Shown in pieces: positions 1 to 6,072 of a stretch of 19,915 nucleotides of DNA. The notes under the pieces were generated by a model that worked only from the letters and a program-made list of their open reading frames with translations, was not told where the DNA came from and did no database searches. Within the stretch, counting starts at the first letter, position 1. Each line of letters opens with the position of its first letter. Position numbers and translations under genes: made by a program. Where the stretch lies: contig JAGGRV010000512.1 of assembly GCA_021159445.1 (NCBI GenBank), positions 1 to 19,915 on the forward strand, written 5' to 3'. Source of the stretch: Deltaproteobacteria bacterium (lineage in GTDB: Bacteria > Desulfobacterota > Dissulfuribacteria > Dissulfuribacterales > UBA3076).

Positions 1-216
1 TCATGGCTCCTCCGGCCTCCGTGCCTTGACATTCAAAAATCCGCAGAAGGAAACAATAGCTCAACACCTTGAGAAGGCGCATGCCTGAACAAGAGGAGAT
101 TCTAATCGAGTGAAGGCGGAATTTTAACCCTCCCTCCCCCGTCGGATAGAAATACGGCGCGCGCGACCTACAGTTGAATATCTGACGTTTGATTTTCATT
201 AAACGCCTCGTCCTAG
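1..216. other. Region before the truncated hsdM, no clear gene
   Basis: No convincing gene is visible here. One plus-strand frame is open from base 2 to a TGA at 86-88 and could be the last 28 codons of a gene entering from the left, but it has no recognisable motif. The in-frame stop TAG at 214-216 lies directly before the hsdM remnant, and none of the bases upstream of it encode methylase-like sequence, so the hsdM 5' part was lost through a junction near here and not by a point mutation. Confidence 0.4.
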
Positions 217-1206
217 GTGCTGTTTTTCCAGAAATATACGGCACAAGCCCTTGCGAGTATTGAGACGGTTAAGCAGGAAGTGGCCAACGCCTGCCCGGAT
301 TACGAGCAGCAGATCAAGGACCTGATCGCCGAACATCGCTATTTGGTAGATATACCGGAAGAGAAGATTCCGGAAGAAATTACGGATCTTATGTCGGAGT
401 CGTTTACGGAACCAGAACCGGAGAGCGTTGAAACGGAAACAGCCTTCGCTGAGGGCGATTATGAAATTGGGAAACCGGAGCTGTTGATGGCGGCCGAAGG
501 CGACCCTTTCCAAGAGGATCTCATCAGCGAGGCCGAGGAGAAACGCAACGCCCTCAAGGCGGAATTGATTCGGGTGAAGCAAAAGCTTGTGGATCTGGCC
601 AGCGATGTCGAAGCACTGCAACAGCAGCACCGCAGGGAGATCGACGCCATAACCCAGCAATGGGAGGGCACCAAGGGCGACCTGCGGGTGCACCTGAAGC
701 CAATCAAGGCGGACCACAAGGCGGCACTCAAAAAGTTCAAGGACAAGCAGAAAATGAAGCAGCGGACCTTCAAGATCGAGATCAAATACCTGGAAAAGGT
801 GATCCCGGAGGCGGAGACAGCCGTCAAGTTGCTCAGCAACAAGGGCAAGCTGGAGCTGATCATGGCCGATCCAGACCTGGTCGGTACCCTGAAAGAACGC
901 TGGATCGCCGCCGAAGTGGCCAAGCGCCTCGATTACTCGATATTTATGGCCGTGAGCGAGCGCGGCGGCAAAAACAACTCGGGCGATTACGAGTATTTGG
1001 TGGACGAGAAGGGCAGCCTGGTGGAGTTTCCTGATGGGCATCCGCAGGAAGGACAGCTTGTGGTGAATCAGGATCTGGTCAGTTACGATTTGACGGCGGA
1101 TGATCTGGCCGATGCAGTCAATATTCCCGACGATCAGCTCTGTGTGGCTGAGGCGTTCGTGCGATTTGCACATGAGCAGGGGTTTGATTTCTGGGAGGTG
1201 AAGTGA
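217..1206 (+). pseudogene. hsdM: Type I restriction-modification methylase subunit, C-terminal remnant
   Basis: This 329-codon stretch matches the C-terminal part of type I N6-adenine methylases (HsdM). It has a long charged coiled-coil section (about residues 100-210), the segment around residue 248 with SERGGKNNSGDYEY, and the terminal AEAFVRFAHEQGFDFWE. The SAM-binding motif and the catalytic NPPY/F motif are absent. The frame is closed by a stop at 214-216, so the GTG at 217 is only the first possible codon and not a native start. Full HsdM proteins of this class are much longer, so the N-terminal catalytic half has been lost. Its TGA overlaps the hsdS start (TGATG), the usual hsdM-hsdS coupling. 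On its own the fragment cannot methylate DNA. The HsdM C-terminal identity is secure; calling it a pseudogene is inferred from the missing catalytic half. Confidence 0.8.
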
Positions 1207-3365
1207 TGGCTGAATGGAACGTAATTAACAGCGCAGAGCTTGCTGGGAATTGGCGACTTGATTCCGAATATTGGAGAGAAGTGTATATAGAAAACATTGA
1301 AGCAGTGCGAAGAGCTCGCCAGGGTGGTTTCGAAACTACTTTACTTCGAAAAGTTGTTAAGAAAGTTACTGGCTCGGCATTCTACCCCTCTTTTGTGGGG
1401 TATTACTCCAATGATGGAATGCCTTTCCTCCGCGTAGCAGACTTGGGGGATTTGTTTTTAAAACAAGAAAATTTGGTCAAAATCTCTCCTTCTATAATCC
1501 AAGCACATCATCAAGTTTCGACCATAACTCCAGGTGATCTTGTAATTGCGAAAGGTGGTAGTATCGGTGGTGTATGTATTGTCACAGATGATTTTGGAGA
1601 ATCGGCAGTTTGCCGCGATGTAATTGCCGTACAAACAGATTTTGAACTCCTTGATCCTTATTATCTATCGGTATTTCTGAACACAAAATTAGGTCAGCTA
1701 CAGTTAGAAAGAAATAAATCGCAACAGGTGCAAGCACATCTCACCTTTCCGGCAGTAGCAAAGCTTGAGATTGCATACCCAAGCCCAGAAATTCAGATGG
1801 AAATTCGGGAAATTGCAATGTTGGCTTATAATGCAGCGACTGACGCCAAATCCTTTTACACCCAAGCCCAACACCTCCTCGAATCCAGCCTTGGCCTGGA
1901 TAAGCTAAATTTCCAGAAGCCGGTGGGCTACACAGCGCGGTTCAGTGAGCTGGAGCAGTCGCGGCGACTCGACCCTGAGCACTTCTACCCTGCCTTTCAA
2001 AACCTTATTGCGAATTTGCCTGACCATATCAATCTTGTTCCACTCGGAACCCAACTCAGTTTTTGCCAACGCGGCAAGCAGCCCGTTTATTCAAAGCATG
2101 GGCTGCCGGTCGTCAACTCCAATTATCTCAACAGTCAGGCAGGACAACTTCAGGTTGAGATGAACCAAAGAGGTAGCTCCGGTCAACTCGAACTGTATTC
2201 CTTCGATATTCGGAAATTTTTTGTTTGGGTGGCTCCGGATTCATTGCAGGAAGAAATTCGTAGGCTTTACGATCAAGCGGCAGCGAGTGAACAGCGATCC
2301 GGGGAACTCCTCGCCCAAGCCAAAGCCCGCGTGGAACAACTCATCGAGGGTAACCGTTCACACTCCCTGGCAGCCGATAGGCTTTTGCAGGGTTTCAACC
2401 GCGGGCAGATTGCACCAAAATGCGTATTCCCAACGGATTATGCTTTGAAACCTGAAAAAGGCTGTTGGCTGTCAGGGGGGAAAGTGAATAATTACCATCG
2501 AGGAGGCGGTGCGGTCATGAGCAATGATTTGGCAAACATTGAAAACCCTAATTCCGGCAAGGGACAATTTCTAATCTATGAAGCGGAAGACGGCCGCGTC
2601 AAAATCGACGTGCGCCTATCTGATGAGACGGTCTGGCTGACCCAGCAGCTTATGGCCGATCTGTTTAGGACAACCAAACAGAACATCGGACAGCATCTGA
2701 AAAATATCTTTTCAGAAGGTGAGTTGTTTGAAGATTCAGTTGTAAAGGAATTCTTTACAACTGCCGCAGATGGGAAAAAGTACAAAACGAATTTTTATAA
2801 CCTGGATGCCATTATTTCAGTGGGCTACCGGGTAAAAAGCTACGTGGCTACCCGTTTCCGCATCTGGGCCACTCAGCACCTGCGCGAATATATCGTCAAG
2901 GGCTTTGTGCTGGACGATGAGCGTCTAAAAAACCCGGATCAGCCCTTCGACTACTTTGACGAGCTGATTCGCCGCATCCAGGATATCAGGACCTCGGAAC
3001 GACGCTTTTATCAGAAAATCACTGACATTTACGCCACCAGCATAGACTATGACCCGACTCTGGAGATCAGCATCGAATTTTTCAAGACCGTCCAGAACAA
3101 AATGCACTGGGCCATTACCGGCATGACCGCGGCGGAAATCATTTGTGAACGGGCCGACGGCGGCAAAACCAACATGGGGCTGACCAGTTGGCGCGGTGCC
3201 AAGGTCCGCAAACAGGACGTAAACATCGCCAAAAACTATCTTACAGAAAAGGAGCTGCTCGCCCTGAACAACCTGGTGGAGCAGCGCTCCTTTTCTCACG
3301 CGATTCCCAGAGATTCACCACTTCGGCGGTCGTCAAGTGTGCCTTCTTTCACGGCATCGAGGTAG
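1206..3365 (+). CDS. HsdS specificity subunit fused in frame to RhuM-like protein
   Basis: This is one open frame made of two genes. Residues 1-380 are HsdS, the DNA-recognition subunit of type I restriction-modification: TRD1 (about 45-205), a central conserved helix (about 205-235), TRD2 (about 279-355) and the distal helix ending in AKARVEQLIE. Residues 381-438 are encoded by a MITE (2350-2495) plus flanking bases. From Met439 (base 2517) the RhuM domain follows. The start is ATG 1206, behind GGGAGGTG at 1192-1199; the GTG at 1203 is the alternative. TRD2 is only about 75 residues against about 160 for TRD1: the FLNTKLGQLQ segment lies about 110 residues into TRD1, but its counterpart YLNSQAGQLQ lies only about 30 into TRD2. 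About 80 residues of the recognition core are therefore gone. With hsdM broken and no hsdR in the window, the product is probably not a working specificity subunit. Confidence 0.8.
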   Translation: MAEWNVINSAELAGNWRLDSEYWREVYIENIEAVRRARQGGFETTLLRKVVKKVTGSAFYPSFVGYYSNDGMPFLRVADLGDLFLKQENLVKISPSIIQAHHQVSTITPGDLVIAKGGSIGGVCIVTDDFGESAVCRDVIAVQTDFELLDPYYLSVFLNTKLGQLQLERNKSQQVQAHLTFPAVAKLEIAYPSPEIQMEIREIAMLAYNAATDAKSFYTQAQHLLESSLGLDKLNFQKPVGYTARFSELEQSRRLDPEHFYPAFQNLIANLPDHINLVPLGTQLSFCQRGKQPVYSKHGLPVVNSNYLNSQAGQLQVEMNQRGSSGQLELYSFDIRKFFVWVAPDSLQEEIRRLYDQAAASEQRSGELLAQAKARVEQLIEGNRSHSLAADRLLQGFNRGQIAPKCVFPTDYALKPEKGCWLSGGKVNNYHRGGGAVMSNDLANIENPNSGKGQFLIYEAEDGRVKIDVRLSDETVWLTQQLMADLFRTTKQNIGQHLKNIFSEGELFEDSVVKEFFTTAADGKKYKTNFYNLDAIISVGYRVKSYVATRFRIWATQHLREYIVKGFVLDDERLKNPDQPFDYFDELIRRIQDIRTSERRFYQKITDIYATSIDYDPTLEISIEFFKTVQNKMHWAITGMTAAEIICERADGGKTNMGLTSWRGAKVRKQDVNIAKNYLTEKELLALNNLVEQRSFSHAIPRDSPLRRSSSVPSFTASR
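2350..2495. mobile_element. 146-bp hairpin-like MITE inserted at the hsdS/rhuM junction
   Basis: The left end GTAACCGTTCAC (2350-2361) and right end GTGAATAATTAC (2484-2495) are imperfect inverted repeats. Pairing continues inward for about 50 bp on each side (2350-2399 against 2445-2495), including GGCAGCC / GGCTGTC and TTTCAA / TTGAAA blocks, so most of the element can fold into one long hairpin. An exact 8-bp direct repeat, CATCGAGG, flanks it (2342-2349 and 2496-2503), as expected for a target-site duplication. It encodes no transposase, so it must have been mobilised in trans. A second element with the same terminal sequence and the same duplication length lies at 16418-16576. Confidence 0.85.
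2517..3365 (+). CDS. rhuM: RhuM-family protein, C-terminally truncated
   Basis: This is the RhuM family (named for a Salmonella pathogenicity-island gene), often found inside type I restriction-modification operons; the molecular function is unsettled, and DNA binding is suggested by the N-terminal helix-turn-helix-like part. Characteristic segments are VWLTQQLMADLFRTTKQNIGQHLKNIF near the start, YNLDAIISVGYRVKS, the RFRIWATQHLREYIVKGF block and DYFDELIRRIQDIRTSERRFYQKI. The gene keeps its own start, ATG 2517, with the strong ribosome binding site GAGGAGG at 2500-2506, so it can be translated separately from the hsdS fusion. Family similarity stops near LNNLVEQ (about base 3290); the last 25 or so residues are unrelated, so the C-terminal tail has been replaced at a junction. 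Confidence 0.8.
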   Translation: MSNDLANIENPNSGKGQFLIYEAEDGRVKIDVRLSDETVWLTQQLMADLFRTTKQNIGQHLKNIFSEGELFEDSVVKEFFTTAADGKKYKTNFYNLDAIISVGYRVKSYVATRFRIWATQHLREYIVKGFVLDDERLKNPDQPFDYFDELIRRIQDIRTSERRFYQKITDIYATSIDYDPTLEISIEFFKTVQNKMHWAITGMTAAEIICERADGGKTNMGLTSWRGAKVRKQDVNIAKNYLTEKELLALNNLVEQRSFSHAIPRDSPLRRSSSVPSFTASR

Positions 3366-3430
3366 CCAAGCCGATTCCGTCTCATCAAGTGTTTGGCGGC
3401 GCTCACTACGTGCTGGCAGGGAGGAAGTGA
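3301..3430 (+). pseudogene. C-terminal fragment of an unidentified gene
   Basis: Immediately after the rhuM similarity ends, a different reading frame carries a protein-like tail, VVKCAFFHGIEVAKPIP followed by HQVFGGAHYVLAGRK, ending at TGA 3428-3430. The composition and ending look like the genuine C-terminus of some enzyme, perhaps a methyltransferase, but I do not recognise the family with confidence. It has no start of its own and overlaps the junk tail of the rhuM frame, which suggests a deletion joined the middle of rhuM to the end of another gene. Confidence 0.35.
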
Positions 3431-3709
3431 ACAGCGAAAGAGACTTTTGAGCCACGCAAGCCAATTTTTGGGACGCCGCAGTTCCTCTTTCGGCGTTTGG
3501 CAGTATGGGACATTTATGGGACTTATGGGTCACGCGAGGTCACGTGATACGACGTGACAATTCGGGGCTGAACCTCGCCGCAGAATCTTTCAACCACTTG
3601 ATATTGCACGCGTTACGGCTGCGCACTCCTGTTGGCATGGCTGTTGCTTCTTCTTGCCTTTGATGAGGTTCAAATTTATGTGCAAAAGCAAGCTAAAAGG
3701 AGACAGGAC
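3431..3709. other. Intergenic stretch with short repeats and a perfect palindrome
   Basis: No gene is seen. The stretch contains a short direct repeat of the unit ATGGGAC with T-rich spacers (about 3505-3529) and a perfect inverted repeat GTCACGT / ACGTGAC (3539-3545 and 3552-3558) with a 6-base centre that could bind a dimeric regulator or form a small hairpin. Neither has an obvious target gene: the downstream gene is truncated. Confidence 0.4.
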
Positions 3710-3937
3710 ATGAATAGAAAAACCGTCATCGGCCTTCTAATAGGCATCGTAGTAGTCGCTGCACTCGGGGTTTATCTGGCTGTAAGGCCGGAGGGACCGC
3801 CTTTGGACAACAAAGCGCCTTTGCGTATTACTATCAATTCCTGGATTGGGTGGGCTCCTCTCTACCTGGCAAAGGATAAAGGTCTTAACGACGGCGTGAG
3901 TTGTCAAGGGACTCCATCATTTTCGTTAATGTGGTAA
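3710..3937 (+). pseudogene. Truncated NitT/TauT-type ABC transporter substrate-binding protein
   Basis: This is the N-terminus of a periplasmic binding protein of the nitrate/sulfonate/taurine (SsuA/THI5-like) type. It shows a lysine/arginine-positive start, a hydrophobic signal or anchor segment (about residues 6-24), then the typical first strand and loop ITINSWIGWAPLYLAKDKGL. The start is ATG 3710, preceded by AAAAGGAG at about 3696-3702. Similarity ends around base 3895, after about 60 residues, and the frame runs into foreign sequence before a stop at 3937; complete members have about 300 residues. The permease and ATPase genes that normally accompany it are not here. The foreign sequence at the break is the antisense of a second truncated ORF (about 3900-3977, minus strand), so two broken genes meet head to head. 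Confidence 0.7.
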
Positions 3938-3977
3938 TGGCTGTAGATGACATGACCAAACGTTCCCTTTCATACAT
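3900..3977 (-). pseudogene. N-terminal remnant of a small antitoxin-like protein
   Basis: Read on the minus strand from ATG 3977 (or ATG 3953), the frame gives MSSTAITTLTKMMESL, which resembles the start of a family of small antitoxin-like proteins (AITTLxKMxESLP..., related to DUF2281) often encoded next to toxin genes. The similarity stops after MESL, where the sequence joins the truncated substrate-binding protein. Only about 20 codons survive. The family assignment rests on a short match from memory. Confidence 0.4.
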
Positions 3978-4129
3978 TTCTATGCCCAGGCTTTGTGTCA
4001 GCCTTGAGCATTCATAGTAAAAATTACCTTATGCCCTATTATTTCAGCCGTCAAGTTTACTCAGAAACTGCGTTCCCCTAAGATCACACAGACCGCAGCT
4101 CCGTTGGGCGAGAAAGATAAAAATTTGCC

Positions 4130-4158
4130 TTGCAATAGCATGAAGTCCGTGCTATCAT
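4130..4158 (+). promoter_or_regulatory. Promoter and operator-like inverted repeat of higBA
   Basis: TTGCAA (4130-4135) and TATCAT (4153-4158) are separated by 17 bases and make a good sigma70-type promoter. An inverted repeat ATAGCA / TGCTAT (4135-4140 and 4150-4155) lies between and over the -35 and -10 boxes, where a HigA dimer would block RNA polymerase. The expected transcription start is around 4165, which is the higB start codon itself. Confidence 0.6.
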
Positions 4159-4164
4159 GAATTT

Positions 4165-4458
4165 GTGATTCAATCTTTCAGGAACAAAGGAACAGAAGAT
4201 ATTTTCAACGGCAAGAACACCAAAAATGCCCGAAAGATCTGCGCCCAATCTTTATGGAAGATCGCTTCAAGAAAACTGGATCAAATTGACTCTGTCCAGT
4301 TTTTGGAAGAGCTTAGAATTCCACCTGGCAACAATCTTGAGGCGTTGTCAGGGAATAGAATTGGAGAAAACAGCATTCGCATAAATGATCAGTATCGAAT
4401 TTGTTTCAAATGGGCAACGAATGGTCCTTATCAAGTTGAAATTACAGATTATCATTGA
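4165..4458 (+). CDS. higB: HigB-type mRNA interferase toxin
   Basis: This is a RelE-superfamily toxin of the HigB type, which cleaves mRNA at the ribosome and is neutralised by the antitoxin encoded just downstream. The 97 residues are close to the usual family length. They include the opening IQSFRNKGTEDIFNG, the middle RKLDQIDSVQFLEELRIPPGNNLEAL and the end SIRINDQYRICFKW with the final EITDYH, all characteristic of HigB. The start is GTG 4165; the ATG at 4157 is out of frame and hits a stop at once. There is no Shine-Dalgarno sequence, and the predicted transcript begins at or near the GTG, so translation may be leaderless. The higA start follows 16 bases after the stop. Order toxin-antitoxin is typical for hig loci. 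Confidence 0.9.
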   Translation: MIQSFRNKGTEDIFNGKNTKNARKICAQSLWKIASRKLDQIDSVQFLEELRIPPGNNLEALSGNRIGENSIRINDQYRICFKWATNGPYQVEITDYH

Positions 4459-4474
4459 ATAAAGAGGAAAGAAA

Positions 4475-4798
4475 ATGGTTAGAATACCAAGTCATAGAGA
4501 GCCAACCCATCCAGGCGAGATGCTTCTTGAGGAATTCTTAATTCCTATGGGTATCACACAGAGAGAACTGGCCTATTCCATTCATGTTCCCTATCAGCGT
4601 GTTAATGAAATTGTAAACAAAAAAAGGGGGATAACTCCAAGCACTGCCTTGCGACTTGCCAAGTTTTTCGGCATGTCAGAGGATTTCTGGATAAATCTGC
4701 AATTACGGTGGGATCTATATAAGACAAAAAATAAAGAGTATAACGCACTGAAGGCAATAAAGCCGGCAAACTTTCAACATGCATCGGCCCGGTTATAA
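4475..4798 (+). CDS. higA: HigA-type antitoxin, XRE-family DNA-binding protein
   Basis: This is the antitoxin partner of HigB. It binds the toxin and, through its helix-turn-helix, represses the shared promoter. Of the 107 residues, the opening HREPTHPGEMLLEEFLIPMGITQRELA is the HigA signature (HPGExLxEEFL). The helix-turn-helix spans about residues 27-60, with VPYQRVNEIVNKKRGITPSTALRLAKFFG, followed by the conserved FWINLQLRWDL. ATG 4475 is preceded by AGAGGAAAG at 4462-4470. It is co-transcribed with higB. The likely operator is the ATAGCA/TGCTAT repeat upstream of higB. Confidence 0.93.
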   Translation: MVRIPSHREPTHPGEMLLEEFLIPMGITQRELAYSIHVPYQRVNEIVNKKRGITPSTALRLAKFFGMSEDFWINLQLRWDLYKTKNKEYNALKAIKPANFQHASARL

Positions 4799-4837
4799 AA
4801 GGATTTGGCCCGACAAGGCGCTCAACCTGACTGAGCC

Positions 4838-5428
4838 ATGGCAATACTTCGATGTACAAAAAAGTTGCTGTCCGAATTGAAGTTTAAACCATCGGATAGC
4901 ATGCAACCGGCCGGGGAATTTAGTAGTTGGCACGCAAACCTTTTGAGAATAGATCGAAGAAAATGTGTCCTATTTACGCATGACAAGACCCTATATTCAT
5001 TCTTTGTCGCTGGACTGACAAAACCTCATTTTGAGAATATTCGTGAGGTTTTCCGGCAAAATTTATTTAAAAGTTTAGTGGCTGAAACCCTACCGCAGAA
5101 ACACATCGAAATTTTTCTTGATGATATTCGAAAAATTGAAATTGCCAAAACCAACAATCGTAGCGTTTTAGGTTCAATGAATGACCTAACCTTTCAACTC
5201 AAATATCGAATTGCTTATGAAGGCGGGCTATTAAATACGGATATTACGCAATTGATTCATGATTTAAACCGTATCCCCATGAGCGCCATTGAAGAAATAT
5301 ACAGCATTTATGAATTGCGGAAATTATTGGAAACCCGCCTGGGACTCACACGCATCCAGACTCACCATGCAATCCGCATTGGCCAGTACCTGAAACGATT
5401 GAAAGAGGCCGACAATAATGAGCGGTGA
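4838..5428 (+). CDS. DUF6933-like protein of unknown function
   Basis: The 196-residue product opens with AILRCTKKLLSELK, and continues with SSWHANLLRIDRRKCVLFTHDKTLYSFFVAGL, a pattern I associate with the uncharacterised DUF6933 family (an N-terminal strand with CTKKLL, then WHANL and F-T/H-D-x-T motifs). No catalytic motif, signal peptide or membrane segment is visible, so it should be cytosolic. ATG 4838 lies 39 bases after higA, so it may ride on the hig transcript or be a separate cargo gene. A 31-codon ORF with its own ribosome binding site overlaps its end. Function is unknown; family assignment is from memory. Confidence 0.6.
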   Translation: MAILRCTKKLLSELKFKPSDSMQPAGEFSSWHANLLRIDRRKCVLFTHDKTLYSFFVAGLTKPHFENIREVFRQNLFKSLVAETLPQKHIEIFLDDIRKIEIAKTNNRSVLGSMNDLTFQLKYRIAYEGGLLNTDITQLIHDLNRIPMSAIEEIYSIYELRKLLETRLGLTRIQTHHAIRIGQYLKRLKEADNNER

Positions 5429-5513
5429 CAGGTTACGAGGCTACGTGGACAAGACCTATGAAAAAAAACCATCCTATAGCCCTAGCGAGAACTTCTTCGT
5501 CGCAGCTTCTTGA
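5418..5513 (+). CDS. Short ORF overlapping the DUF6933-like gene
   Basis: This 31-codon frame starts at ATG 5418, ten bases after AGAGG (5404-5408), and overlaps the last 11 bases of the preceding gene as translationally coupled genes do. The peptide (MSGDRLRGYVDKTYEKKPSY...) has no recognised domain. It may be a real small partner protein or the start of a longer gene cut off by a later rearrangement. The stop codon sits in a hairpin (AGCTTCTT 5504-5511 with AAGAAGCT 5522-5529). Confidence 0.35.
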   Translation: MSGDRLRGYVDKTYEKKPSYSPSENFFVAAS

Positions 5514-5529
5514 GAAACGAGAAGAAGCT
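5504..5529 (+). terminator. Possible hairpin at the end of the hig/DUF6933 unit
   Basis: A perfect 8-bp inverted repeat (AGCTTCTT / AAGAAGCT, 10-base loop) overlaps the stop codon of the short ORF. There is no T-tract behind it, so intrinsic termination is doubtful. Confidence 0.25.
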
Positions 5530-5624
5530 CTCAACTCGGCATTCCCATTGATATTTTATCCCAGATTATGCACCAATAGATTTTCCTTGGTTAGAAAATA
5601 GTATCTCAGGAATTTTGAAAAGAA

Positions 5625-6066
5625 ATGTCAAACTTCGTTAATCATAAAATGGATGTAGGATTAATATCACTTGGTTTTGTGGTGGCTCTATTTGGTGCTG
5701 GTATTGGTATAGGTGGAGGAGCTCTGTTGGTTCCTATACTGATATCGGTATTCAAGTTTGATTTCAAAAAGGCCGCAAGCACATCTTTGGCGACCATTAT
5801 ACCTATTAGTTTTATAGGATCAATCAGCCATTTCGTTCTTTTTCCCCATATTCCGGATCTTAGATATTATTTTATTAGGAGCTGTTGCCGGAGCGATAAT
5901 ATCAAGTCACCTTCCGGCTCCTATACTTAAGCAGACATTTGGTATATTTCTATTTTTTATCGCTTGTAGATATGTAGCTGAAGAACTATTCATATACTAT
6001 AATAGTATAAGATGCGGTACTAATTATCAAGAAGGGCCGTATAGTATAAGGAAGGAATATAAATAG
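5625..6066 (+). pseudogene. Frameshifted TauE/SafE-family membrane permease
   Basis: This is the N-terminal half of a TauE/SafE anion-exporter protein. The first frame gives a hydrophobic helix with the glycine-rich motif LFGAGIGIGGGALLVPIL, then FDFKKAASTSLATIIPISFIGSISHF, both family hallmarks. Around 5850-5870 similarity moves to another frame, which continues with ILLGAVAGAIISSHLPAPILKQTFGIFLFFIA and ends at TAG 6064-6066. The joined product would have about 146 residues and four membrane helices, close to the half-size members of the family but shorter than the usual 250 residues. Whether the frameshift is natural or a sequencing error cannot be told. The 3' end is convergent with the hydrogenase alpha gene, 6 bases away. 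Confidence 0.75.
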
Positions 6067-6072
6067 TTAGAA

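Noticed and set aside
199..1173. A 324-codon open frame on the minus strand opposite hsdM
   Set aside because: It is the complement of a well-recognised HsdM coding stretch; its leucine/histidine-rich product has no domain and follows from the charged coiled-coil code on the other strand.
3500..3532. A tandem or CRISPR-like array from repeated ATGGGAC units
   Set aside because: Only about three short, imperfect units exist, with no regular spacers and no cas genes nearby.
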